NCBI GenBank assembly: GCA_022701365.1
Contig: JAKUHH010000108.1
Span: forward strand, 1,294,392 to 1,358,391
Direction of reading: 5' to 3'
From: Mycocentrospora acerina
Lineage: Eukaryota; Ascomycota; Dothideomycetes; Pleosporales
Length of the DNA: 64,000 bases
Part shown: positions 34,075-43,766 of the stretch, one piece after another
How the letters are laid out: each line of letters begins with the position of its first letter
Numbering within the stretch: position 1 is the first letter of the stretch
The notes under the pieces: model-generated
What the model saw: only the letters and a program-made list of their open reading frames with translations
Database searches by the model: none
Told to the model about the DNA's origin: nothing
Translations under genes and position numbers: made by a program

Positions 34075-34984
34075 CTACGCACCACTATTTTGCTTTGCAC
34101 CTGTAATTGCTGGCTCCCAAGCTTGACGGTTCCTAGTGAAGTTTTCAACGGACGGACTGGGAATTTTCTCAAATAAGCCTAGTTTCACAGCTACAGTAGT
34201 AAGTTAGTATGGGCATCTATATTCTCAGATACCCCTTTTGTTCCACATAAAACTAGTTTGGGGATTGCAAACTTACCGGTATGTCCAGGAGCAATGGGAG
34301 AAGTTGACATGATTGGACTGCACAACTATGTTAATGCATGACTCTGATCCTGTCTATTGAAGATTGAGTAGAGGCTTACCTTCCGCATTCTTTGCAAAAC
34401 CAACGCTTCAACGGAACCCCTGATGAAGTCTTTTCATCCAGATAAAAGGTAGGTTGTCCTTCAACCTTCAAGTTTTTGTCCTCGACAAACATGATGTAAG
34501 AACCCGTTGCGCCAGACTGAGTTCGACAATTTTTGCAATGACAGAAAGCCGAATGCGCCCCTTCTAATGCTTCCGATTTGATCGTGACTTTGATATTTTC
34601 GCACATGCACTGACCATCCATTGTGTCCTCATTAAATTTCATAGGGAGCTCTTTGGCTGCAAGAGTGTTCTTGCCTGGCAGGATAATCGGAGTAGAATTT
34701 GTAAAATTTCCACTCGCAACATCTTCATTGAGTTCCTTTGTTCGTGGATCACTGAGTGCTTGGCTAAATGCCTCTTCGCTTGGCCATTCGGCCATGCTAC
34801 TCAGATGGTACCCTGAAGCTTCGTCTAGCGGGGTAATAGAACGAAACTTTGGACCATAAGAACTCCAGATCTTTTCGGCAAGAGGGACATGTGAAGAAGT
34901 GTAGTAGGCGAGATTGAAAGTAGTTCCTTCGGTGCGAGGGTAGAGAAAAGTCACTACAAAGGGAGGAAATGACGTAGATGCCAT
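34075..34984 (-). CDS. EthD-like domain fused to GFA-type zinc domain protein
   Basis: Three exons, 34984-34380, 34317-34277 and 34190-34075, with introns of 62 and 86 bp, give 253 residues. Residues ~1-105 (VVTFLYPRTEGTTFNLAYYT... HVPLAEKIW... EWPSEEAFSQAL... NFTNSTPIIL) resemble an EthD-type dimeric alpha/beta-barrel. Residues ~120-245 are a GFA domain with cysteine clusters CMC, CHCKNC and FCKECGSPI and the ending AVKLGLFEKIP. GFA proteins bind zinc and are linked to formaldehyde/glutathione adduct chemistry, although most fungal members are uncharacterised. The 41-nt middle exon is needed to complete the CGSPIM motif and keeps frame. The fusion suggests an intracellular small-molecule detoxification or modification role; the substrate is unknown. 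Confidence 0.85.
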
Positions 34985-35106
34985 TGTTGCTTTGTAAGGC
35001 TAGTTACTGTGTTGAGAGATGAGAGTCGGAGTTATGGATCGAGTCAAGAGAAGTTACTTATAAGATTTGAATTTTAAGTTGTAAGCGGATAAAAGAATAT
35101 TCTATA

Positions 35107-35374
35107 CAGGGGGGTGCCTGAGCGAGCGAGCGAGCGAGAAATACGAAGTGAACGCTTAAAACCACAGAAACGCATCGAATCTTTCCCAAACCAATTAAAA
35201 TCTCTAAATTTTTCATATACTAGCAGGAGATTTCTACTTATGTGTAGATGAGTTAATTAATCATCTAATTATTCGCTCAAGATAAAATTTACTTCTCATA
35301 CTCACTTTGTTAGGATTTCTATGTCAGCTGCGGGATACTTCGTATTTCTCGCTCGCTCGCTCAGGCACCCCTTG
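35107..35374. mobile_element. mariner-type MITE with TA target site
   Basis: 268 bp bounded by ~40-bp inverted repeats. The left end, CAGGGGGGTGCCTGAGCGAG..., pairs with the right end ...CTCGCTCAGGCACCCCTTG, both including a (GAGC)n run and AATACGAAGT. TA lies outside each end (35105-35106 and 35375-35376). No coding capacity. Structure and TA target fit a non-autonomous Tc1/mariner derivative; no autonomous partner is in the window. Confidence 0.85.
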
Positions 35375-35376
35375 TA

Positions 35377-36263
35377 GCTCAGAAATGACAGCTCATCATT
35401 TGGACACAAGAATTTTCAAAAGATTACACGTGGCCCCAATCACTCCAATGATAAGCTTCAAATGTCTTCACTAATGTAGATAAGCGTTGTCAGCGTGCAC
35501 GTAAATAGTTTACGGACCGAATAGTATGTAACGCCAAGAAAGTCTGGAAGAAAAAGTCATCCCGTTGGCCGACTATTTTGACATAGCTTCAATTGAGCGA
35601 CTACAAGCTATAAGTATAGCAGTTTATGGTTTAGCAAAGATAAATTTGTAAAATTATCGGTGTTATGGTGCTATTACCTAGATATTCTTTAAATGACCAA
35701 TTCTAAAGACAGTTTTAAAAAATTGTACGAAATAGAGACAACAGACTCAGTATGATCTTTCAAAGGGCCCAAACTCATGGTGTACCTAGAATGTATGTAT
35801 TGTTACAAAAGGAAGAAGATTTTTTTTGGTTATCTCGTCACTCAATACTCGTGTACCATTATGTGTATAAATAGTTGAGCATTTATTGCTTGCGTAGCCT
35901 GCTAAGTTCTCTACTCGCCATAACTGTATGAATTCGGAATCAGATTGTTAACATTGCAGCTCAAGTGTAGTATGCTTTAGTTCGAATTTAAATTTTCTAC
36001 TCTTTAAATTTTCTACTCTCTAAATTTTCTACTCTTTTCAACTTATCACTCAATGTTTTACTATTCTTTTTTTTCGACAGACTATGACTGAAACTAAGTA
36101 AAAGCCACGAGTGCCTTTTGACGAGTTTAATGGTTACATTAGGGCAATCAAAGTTTTTCCATAGTATTCTCATTTTTGAAGTGTCTCATAACTTGCAGCA
36201 ATACAGGGTAAAAATAAAACAACAGAATCTGTAGCATGAATTACTGTTCACGGAAAAACTTAT
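35377..36263. other. intergenic, with 3 x 16-bp tandem repeat
   Basis: AT-rich spacer with no gene. Positions 35989-36036 hold three copies of a 16-bp unit (TAAATTTTCTACTCTT, the middle copy with one change). Confidence 0.7.
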
Positions 36264-37274
36264 CTAAACTTTTGTTGGATCTGCATACAAACGTCCGACG
36301 ACATCACCACGAGCAAGTCTATCAAGTCCTTCTAAAATCTTATCAAATGCAATCTCTTCAATGATTGGATCAATATCCTTGTTAGCAATCATTTGTAAAC
36401 ACTCCTGAACCTCTTCAATAGAGGAACCCGCTGAACCCTTCAGTGTGACGCCGAGTGCAATGAATTCATACGTCTCGAGGTGAACAATTTTCTGCGCAAG
36501 ACCAACCAGTATGACTCGCCCCCCAGGTTTGACAGCCTTGGCGGCTGCCGCTGTTGTAGAACCTGCACCAGCGAAATCCACAACAACGTCAAAGCGAATC
36601 CCAGGAAACCCGTCGAAACTCTTAGCGCATGCATATACTCCAAGCTGAGCAGCTTGCACATACTTTCGTTTGTCGAGTTCAATCCCGTAAACCTTCGCAC
36701 CATATCGAGAAGCAATCTGGGCAGCTGAGAGACCTAACCCTCCCAGTCCGATGATCGCAATCTTGGAGCCAGCAGAAATCTGACCATTGACAACAACAGC
36801 GTGGTACGCTGTCGCAATGGCATCGGTGGCAACAGCCGCCTGAGCAAACGTGACCCCTTCTGGAATATGAAGTACCTTGGCCTCGAACAGTATAACGTAC
36901 TCAGCAAAACCCCCATCACGACCAATGCCAGGACTGGTTGTCATGTCTCCAAGTGAGGCAGGATGTTTCGTGGTGATTACAGAGACGACCCGGTCCCCAA
37001 CTTTGAATTTAGTAATTCCCGAGCCAATCCCAACAATTTCACCGGCGATTTCATGACCCAATGTGATCGGGCGCTTCCAAAAGAAGGTGTTATCCTTTCC
37101 AGAGATTATATTACAGTCTGTATGACAAAGGCCAGTAGCTCTAATCTTGACAAGGACTTGAGCGTTTTGGGGTACAGGAACTGGAATCTCTCTTTGGACC
37201 AGCCCTACAGAGGGTGTTGTGAATTGATACGCTTTCATTGTAGAAGCCATATTCAAAGAAAAGATTGAAATCAA
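36264..37274 (-). CDS. medium-chain zinc alcohol dehydrogenase-like oxidoreductase
   Basis: A single exon of 336 residues. The start is uncertain: ATGs at 37274, 37250 and 37238 are all in frame, and the last gives the MKAYQF beginning usual in the family. GLCHTDCN supplies the first catalytic-zinc cysteine. GHEIAGEIVGIG is the GHE motif with zinc histidine and glutamate. VGDRVV follows. GLGGLGLSAAQIA is the NAD(P)-binding Rossmann glycine motif. The loop that in yeast ADH carries four structural-zinc cysteines (here HPASLGDMTTSPGIGRDGGFAEY) has none, so it belongs to the members lacking structural zinc. It should oxidise an alcohol or reduce an aldehyde/ketone with NAD(P)(H); substrate unknown. 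It is transcribed away from the hydrolase at 38073 with a ~0.8-kb shared intergenic region. Confidence 0.92.
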   Translation of the reverse strand: MISIFSLNMASTMKAYQFTTPSVGLVQREIPVPVPQNAQVLVKIRATGLCHTDCNIISGKDNTFFWKRPITLGHEIAGEIVGIGSGITKFKVGDRVVSVITTKHPASLGDMTTSPGIGRDGGFAEYVILFEAKVLHIPEGVTFAQAAVATDAIATAYHAVVVNGQISAGSKIAIIGLGGLGLSAAQIASRYGAKVYGIELDKRKYVQAAQLGVYACAKSFDGFPGIRFDVVVDFAGAGSTTAAAAKAVKPGGRVILVGLAQKIVHLETYEFIALGVTLKGSAGSSIEEVQECLQMIANKDIDPIIEEIAFDKILEGLDRLARGDVVGRLYADPTKV

Positions 37275-38072
37275 CTAAAGGTAGTAGAAAAATATCAGTT
37301 GGAATGATATTGGTGAATGTCTTATTAAAAACAAGAGATTTATTGAGCATGTATATAACCTTAGGAATCTGACTCGCTTCTGGAAGCCAAGGTACGCACT
37401 GAACGCTCCTCATTCCGTCCTTTTCGTCCATTTTGAATTGCAGTGGTAACGAAAACATCGTAAAAAGGCATTCGGACAGATAGAAAGCCGCGTGAATTAG
37501 AGAAAGTCAAAATTTAACACGGTCAAAGATTTCCTTTTCTAAGGTTTGTGGGGTAAATGCGGGGCAATACCCCGCTACATCACTAGTGCAATGATAGAAA
37601 CTTACAACTTGCGCTAGAGCAGTGCTATCGAATGAAATACATTTGCTGAGGCTTAATGTCTCCTGATTTGGCAAGCTCCCCTTCTGGTATGATTCGACTA
37701 GTGGCGTTCACATGATGATATTAGCCACGTCTGAACTTGTGAACTTTTGATCACTCATCTAAGTACTTATGTACATTATGTAGGATCACATATCCAAGCC
37801 TCGCCTGTGGAGATTGATTACTTATTTGATGTACGGGATTGCTTCGCCCGTCTACAGAGATGGAGACGGCAACAATAAACTGTCCGAACGAACGACGCAC
37901 CAAACCTTATTTTGCCTCAATTGATTGCAAATTCTAAGAGGCAAAAGTAGTACTGATGTTACTCAAAAAACGCTCTTAAATACAGCATTTCTACAGCAAT
38001 AGACCGTAACCTCAATCATTATACAAATCAATAGCGCATCTTTTAATTACAACAAAGCGCAGACGTCGTCAA
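37275..38072. promoter_or_regulatory. divergent intergenic region of ADH and hydrolase genes
   Basis: About 800 bp between two head-to-head starts, large enough for two promoters. No operator or shared motif could be assigned. A short minus-strand frame inside (37141-37458) overlaps the ADH start and looks spurious. Confidence 0.5.
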
Positions 38073-38942
38073 ATGGCTACTCTACAAACAGCGGAGACAA
38101 GAGTTGCAGGTATTGACGGCCTGAAGGTCGCATACCGTCGCTTTGGAAAGCCAAACGCCGTCCCGCTACTTTACATCAACCATCTTAGGGGCTCGATGGA
38201 CACTCTTGATCCACTCCTGTTTAACAGCATTGCCAAGAACAGGGAGGTTATTTTGTACGACAGCTTTGGTATTGGCCATAGCGAAGGGAGTGTTCCTGAC
38301 TCTATCGAAACCATGGCATCTATTGCTGTCAAATTTCTAGCAGCTATCAACGTCAAGCTTGCTGATATCATCGGCTTCTCTATGGGTGGTGCTGTTGCGC
38401 AAACGATAGCGTGGGATTATCCTGATTTAGTACATAAGTTGATTTTGGCTGGAACACAGTCAGGAATTGGGGAGGCTGTTGTTCTGCCACCTCGAGAGGT
38501 GCTTGAAAGTGCTGGTGCGAACAATGACGAGTCTCCCACCAAGGAAGACATGCTGGCCCTATTTTTCTACCCATCTGAGCCCAGTCAGGCGCTTGGCTAC
38601 AAATGGTGGGAAAGAATTCACGAACGGAGAATGAAAGGAGAGGAGCGAAAATCCTACCTCGTTGGACAAGGGGCAAAATCACAATTGACGGCTATTTTCT
38701 CATTTGCAGTAGATGAGTCAAATTTTGATCGTCTTAAGGATATCAAAGCACATACTTTAGTCACGAATGGCCATATGGATATAATGTCGCCTACTTCAAA
38801 TAGTTTCATATTGCAGCAGCAGATTCAAAACGCGCAACTGATAATCTATCCTGATGCAGGCCATGGACATCTTTTTCAAGAGCCAGAGCTCTATGCAAAG
38901 CATCTTGAGATATTCTTAGAGGAGAAAGGCAGACACAAATAA
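38073..38942 (+). CDS. alpha/beta hydrolase
   Basis: A single intact exon of 289 residues without a signal peptide, hence cytosolic. The strand order is typical: YINHLRGSMD near the oxyanion hole (residues 34-43), nucleophile S103 in GFSMGGAVAQ, acid D236 in NGHMDIMSPTSNS, and H264 in DAGHGHLF. The canonical HG motif after the first strand is replaced by NHLRGS, seen in a bacterial/fungal subgroup annotated as hydrolases of the 3-oxoadipate enol-lactonase/peroxidase-like type. The substrate cannot be specified. Its head-to-head arrangement with a dehydrogenase suggests they may act on the same metabolite; this is inference. Confidence 0.92.
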   Translation: MATLQTAETRVAGIDGLKVAYRRFGKPNAVPLLYINHLRGSMDTLDPLLFNSIAKNREVILYDSFGIGHSEGSVPDSIETMASIAVKFLAAINVKLADIIGFSMGGAVAQTIAWDYPDLVHKLILAGTQSGIGEAVVLPPREVLESAGANNDESPTKEDMLALFFYPSEPSQALGYKWWERIHERRMKGEERKSYLVGQGAKSQLTAIFSFAVDESNFDRLKDIKAHTLVTNGHMDIMSPTSNSFILQQQIQNAQLIIYPDAGHGHLFQEPELYAKHLEIFLEEKGRHK

Positions 38943-39939
38943 TTAGCTGAAATTAAATTTATTGAAATAACACAAAGTCTTTTCACTTCGAGTATCAAAT
39001 TCTCAAACTTGTTAAATGATAAAGTAAGGTAATTCCTGCAATAACCAAGGAATTTCGGATTTCAGGTAAGGGGCTCTACTAAAGAGAATATGACGTTGCC
39101 AAATAACATTAAACAGATGGAAAGAGCACAATTACGTTAGATCAAACAGAAATTTAATTGCTTGTTCTGAAGAAAGGTGGAAGATTCCCCAGTGTTTTTA
39201 AAAAATTTCGTTATGTTTGCCTTATTAACTTCATAAATTTTGATGTCTTATTTTATAATACTTGTATTGTGCACATATTTGTTTACAAACTCCATAGCAT
39301 GATAACAGGTTGACTACTAACCAGATTCCTTACACAAGAATCTGAAAAATCTGCATTAACATCAGAGAACTGGTATTTGCTCTTTTTAAGTGATTCCATA
39401 ATTTCACATAAAATGATTGCTGTTTCAGTGCATGCTATCGCAATGGCGTTAACTCATTTTGGATCCAAATGGCCATACACAGAACAAACAAGACCAAGAA
39501 AGGAATGCTTTGAACTTGCTGCGAGAAGTCGATTACGATCGAAACAATGATTAGGAGGAATACTACTGTAGTCTGACTTTAAGAACCTTGAAATGCTTGA
39601 GACCCTACCTGTCACTACGATACCGCTACAATACCACCACCATTTGCGTTCTTGTTAATTAAGTAGATGCTACATTTTATTGTATAAATATATTCCATCA
39701 AGTCTACATTAAAAATGTCAACTAGCAATATAAATCTTCTAGCTACAGCAGCACAAAGGTCAGCCTTTTTGTAGCTCACAGACAGTGTTAAGATTAGGCA
39801 GCATTAAGTCTCCTTGATTGTCAAATTCATGTTCAAGTAGAAAAAACGAGGGCTGAATCCTAGCATTAACAAAGACATCGTCAATTCATCTGTACTATTT
39901 CTGTGCGGCTTTGAATATAGAACCCTGAATCTGTCTATA
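38943..39939. other. intergenic before transposon mosaic
   Basis: No gene or recognised repeat; AT-rich. Confidence 0.5.
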
Positions 39940-40283
39940 ACGTATTTTATAAGCGAGTGACGCGTACAAGCAAGTGACGCACCCCACCAAGCTTGTGCAA
40001 GTCTCTAAGCGTTTATATTAACAACCTTGTAAAATAATACATAGTATCTAATAGAGTAAAGTAAGCAGTATCTAATGTATCTTTTCTACATATTCGTAAG
40101 TTATGCCTAGGCTCTCTGCACCTTATGCAGCGCGCTAGAGCCTAGCAGCTAAGGCCTAATTACTCTCCTCCTTAATGCTCTTTATAAGCAATCTGCTAAT
40201 TAGCCTCTTATTAAGCAAGCAAATTTTCTCTAGCTCTTTTTATTAAGAGTCTTTACTTCTATATATACTTTTTCTTACACTGC
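39940..40283. mobile_element. truncated TIR element related to 19814-21610
   Basis: Begins with the same TA-ACGTA...AAGCGAGTGACGCGTACAAGCAAGTGACGC terminal repeat and stays colinear with 19814-~20160 (shared AGCAATCTGCTAATTAGCCT and ATATATACTTTTT-type blocks). The copy is less RIP-mutated than the longer one, with GTGACGC where the other has GTAAGCT. It stops at 40283, where a fragment of the 118-bp element begins; the right TIR is missing. Confidence 0.75.
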
Positions 40284-40370
40284 TGTCAGGAAGTGGTTCA
40301 ACCTGAGGATATGTACTGTTCTATTCCAGGATCTATCAGATGATAGATCATAGTACCTTTTTGGCTTGCA
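40284..40370 (+). mobile_element. 118-bp LTR-like miniature element, 3'-truncated copy
   Basis: Matches the first 87 bp of the 2741-2858 element almost perfectly (TGTCAGGAAGTGGTTCAACC through TTTTTGGCTTGCA) and stops abruptly at 40370/40371, where an inverted copia fragment begins. The missing 31 bp, including the other terminus, indicate a rearrangement breakpoint inside the element. Confidence 0.85.
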
Positions 40371-41458
40371 TTAGTAGGTCCTAAATTAAGAGATATAATC
40401 TGCAAGAGATTTAATAGTCTCTACTTCTCCTAAGACCTCCTTTTCTATTAAGCCCTAGTAAGCAGCTGCAGCTTATTCTAGTGCTATGCTTCTTACTGTA
40501 GTTAGAAAGTTATCTTATACTTAATAGCCTGTAGTTTTAGGTAGTTTAGCCTGCCTACATTAGTTAACAATGTAAATCTAGTTATCTAACTAACATTTAA
40601 CATCTCTTCCTTAAGGCTTCTCCTGCAGTGCTCTATATTTAATAATAAGCTCTTAAGCTTATGTAGCAGTAATTAGTGCTAGCTGCTGCTTTAAGGCTAT
40701 TAGCCTGCTATGTAGGTTCTTTATGTTAGAGATTAAATAGAGATAGTATGTAGTAATTATGCTGCTAATCTCTATTATTAGTTTACTCTCTCTATGTTTT
40801 AGTTTAGTGTACTCTGCCTGCTCTTACCTCTAGTTATAGAGCAGCTTAATGTAGAGCGCCTGCTCTGCAGCGTTTAGGTTACTAATAGACATTATGTCTA
40901 GTTTTACCTGTTATACAATAGGTTTCTAAAGAGCTCTAAAAATAAGCTGCTTATCCTTAGGTTAAGTAATATTATAGTACTCCTATATACTGTCTACTAC
41001 AGCTCTTTCTTAGTGTAGTTAATACTATGCTTCCTAGTCTGCTAGTTTCTCTAGGATAACAATTAATTAAGCAACTAATAAGTTACTGCATAGTGTTATA
41101 GTAGTAGTTAACTGCTGTTGCTTAAGCTGTTGTTGCTGTTGTTGCTACAGTCTCACACACAATAGATCAATCAGTAGGTTAATTGATAGATAGATTAATC
41201 AATAGATAGATTGATCGATAGATAGATCAATAAATAGATAAATAGATAGATAGCTGTAGCTAGGTGTTGCTAGCAGCTATAGAAAAGATAGAAAAGATAG
41301 ACAAGTTTTGTCAATTGCTAAAGCAATCTAGGCTTATAACTGTAAGTGAACAATTAGGAGGAACTTGTCTTTCTTATTATAAGTATAGGACTCAGAGACT
41401 AAATAGGAGTTAAGTGCTCACGTGCGAGCACCCGTGCGCTCTCCGGCGTAAGCTGACA
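40371..41458 (-). mobile_element. inverted Ty1/copia fragment: 5' LTR plus gag region
   Basis: The reverse complement of this block is colinear with 53488-~54570 of the complete copia element. The LTR lies at 41341-41458 (TGACA end at 41458), followed inward by the GATA-type tetranucleotide stretch at about 41160-41260, the GTTGTTGCTGTTGTTGC run and the gag-like region to AGGACCTACTA at 40371. It lacks everything downstream of gag. All frames are interrupted. Confidence 0.85.
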
Positions 41459-42010
41459 CCTTTAGTATTACTATTATAGCTTTTGCCTCTTTCTTTTTCT
41501 TTAGCTTCTTGCTAGCTTATTTGCTATTCTAAGGTTATTTCTTCTCTTAGTTTTCTATTTAGATAGCTTAAAGTAGTAGCAACCTCTTCTTTTTCTATTT
41601 TTATGTGCTTTAGGCCTGCCTTAGCTAGCCTGTCAGCGTGGTTATTTCCTTTAATTTTTTGGTAGCCTAGAATCCACTTAAAATCTACTCTATTTCCTTG
41701 TTGTACTAGTGTCCTACACAGCCTAGTAATTAGATAGCTAATTTTTTGTCCTCCTTTTAATGCAGTGCTTTGCAGCCTTTTTAGAGCTGCTTAGCTGTCT
41801 ACAAAAATATAGATAGTTTCTGCAAAAAGCTCTTGCAGTACTAAGTTGCTTAACGCTCTAAAAATAGCTTATAGCTCAGCGTCTATTATTTCTAGACCTT
41901 ATCCTAGGTTGTAGCTCTTTGCTTGCAGGTAATTAAGGCTTAGCAGGTCTATTTGACAATAGCCTGAGGCATCATTGTATTTAGTCTAGCTAGTTAGATA
42001 GATTAATACA
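41459..42010 (-). mobile_element. LINE (Tad-like) relic: RNase H domain
   Basis: The minus strand reads, with stops, EIIDAEL-AIFRAL, then IYIFVDS-AALKRLQSTAL, then VDFKWILGYQKIKGNNHADR and LAKAG. This is the RNase H pattern D-AEL / DS-AA / W-PGH-G--GN--AD-LA of fungal non-LTR elements. It is 5'-truncated near 42010. About 60 bp around 41968-42032 recur inverted at 47516-47590, including a homopolymer A/T run. Confidence 0.75.
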
Positions 42011-42232
42011 ATTTAAATGAAGAAAAAAAAAAGAAGCATGTGTAATTAGGCTGCTAAGCAAATTCAAGTCGAGCAAAAGTTTATATATATTATATATCCT
42101 ATCAACTACTGGTTCTTTTATTATTATATGTTGTGCGTAGCTTAATAGCCTTATTTCTAGATATGATGGGTTTGATTTTTCAGGGAATGAAGTGAATCCG
42201 GGTGTTGAGTGTACGGGCACGGTAAGGCCTTC

Positions 42233-43353
42233 TTATTCACGCTTGCAATTAGCGCTACATCCATCTCCATTTAAGTTATTCCCGTCGTCGCACTCCTCTC
42301 CATTTTTAGGTTCAAGCACACCATCTCCACACACACCAGTACAATGTTCCTTGTACAAGCTACATACCCTTTTAGCATCTTGCGCTGTAGGAAATGTATG
42401 AGAACGAGGAGAAGGCACGCCTCGTTTCGCTTTAATAGCAGGTCCCCTCTTATTGGCGAACTCATATGGACTGTAGTGCATGATGGAAAGTGAGTTGTAA
42501 GGACCTGACCAGTCTGCAGCATTTGAAGTAAGCTTGGCAAAGTTGCATCCATAGCCGCTGCAGTTCTGGCTGCAGTCCGTTGGGTCTCCGTTGGGTGATT
42601 GCCAGACATTTTCACAGTTAATAGTAATGTAGCTGTCGCGGTCCGGACGCATATGCTCATGATATAGGCCGAGTGCTAGGTGTGTTAACAATACATTTAT
42701 ATAGGAAGGCTACAAAAACACCTACTGTGTCCGAGTTCGTGCGTGTAGGTACCAGCACCGCCACACTGATCATCGAGGACGATCCGGTTTGCCTTTCTTC
42801 CCTGCGCCTTGCCAATCGGACTGAAGCAAGCGCCTTGTCCCCTAGTCGGGACTAGAGTAACGATGTTATTTACCAGCTCTCTGCCCACAGGATGCTCGAC
42901 GAACTGCAGAAAAGGTAGCATGTTCATCCATCGCTTTGTTCCCTCCTCCCACGCCTCTAGCCTGCCCAATCCCTTCGCATCCTCAGATTGCCATTTGTAT
43001 TCGATACGGCCGGCCGGCCATATCGACCGATCTTGCCATTTAAAGTAGGAAAGAGAACGCTTCTGCGCGTGCACGCTATCAATGATGTCGTCTTCAGTAG
43101 CGTAAATGACATCGCCGTGGGTGATAGCAAGTCCGTCATGTACGAAGTATGACACACGCTCCGTGGCGGGTACAGCCGTATTGAATAGGTTTGTTGAAGA
43201 GTCATTCGTGAACTTGTGGAGGCCGCTTAGGGCCACACTAATATCAACTGTGGTGAGATTTTTAGGGGCCACGTAGTGCACGTGACTAGGATAGGCAATT
43301 GCCTCGTTCCACAAAGTAAACCCCAATGCAAGCAACAGAAGCAATCCGTGCAT
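42233..43353 (-). CDS. secreted astacin-type (M12A) metalloprotease with Cys-rich tail
   Basis: Two exons, 43353-42726 and 42675-42233 (50-bp intron, phase 1), encode 356 residues. Splicing rebuilds the zinc motif HELGHTLGLYHEHMRPDRD, with H205, E206, H209 and H215 and the astacin RPDRD extension. SIMHYSPYEF is the Met-turn with the fifth-ligand tyrosine. A signal peptide (MHGLLLLLALGFTLWNEAIA) and a ~95-residue pro-region precede it. The carboxy end, CGDGVLEPKNGEECDDGNN... DGCSANC, is a Myxococcus-type cysteine-rich repeat. It should be a secreted zinc endopeptidase, made as a zymogen. It stands intact between degraded transposon blocks about 21 kb from the telomere, a setting typical of accessory or effector-type genes. 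Confidence 0.93.
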
Positions 43354-43636
43354 AGTGAGGCAAGGCTACTAAACAGAGAAAAAGTAAAAGATGAGAGAAT
43401 CTATAGATAATGCTGTGTATCTTAGGCGTAACGATGCGCATCGTACTTATTTCACTTGATTGTCAAGGACTAGTCTAACACATTATTTCATTGAAACGTC
43501 TTAATGCATTTTTCGTCTTTTGAATTCAATGCTGGTATAGATGGATGTGCGATGCACTTGTTAAGTTGATGACAGATATGACACGCATAAATAAAGACAC
43601 GGTCAGCAACGCTACTAAAAATCTGTAGTAACATCC
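43354..43636. other. upstream region of astacin gene
   Basis: Presumed promoter of the minus-strand protease; no specific element identified. Confidence 0.4.
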
Positions 43637-43766
43637 CTCCCTTCGCAGCGAAACCCCCGGTAGGCCGAAAATGGCCAATGAGACACTACGTTAGGTCGTG
43701 ACACCTGCCATCCTTACCCTCTCATAGTTTGTTTTCGGTCCACCGGGTTTTTCGTCGCGTAGGGAG
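43637..43766. repeat. 130-bp inverted-repeat (MITE-like) element
   Basis: The left arm CTCCCTTCGCAGCGAA...CCGGTAGGCCGAAAA (43637-~43671) pairs imperfectly with the right arm TTTTCGGTCCACCGGG...TTCGTCGCGTAGGGAG (~43731-43766). The ~60-bp centre is unique. No clear target duplication is visible. It could be a decayed MITE or a hairpin-forming regulatory region; no second copy exists here. Confidence 0.55.
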
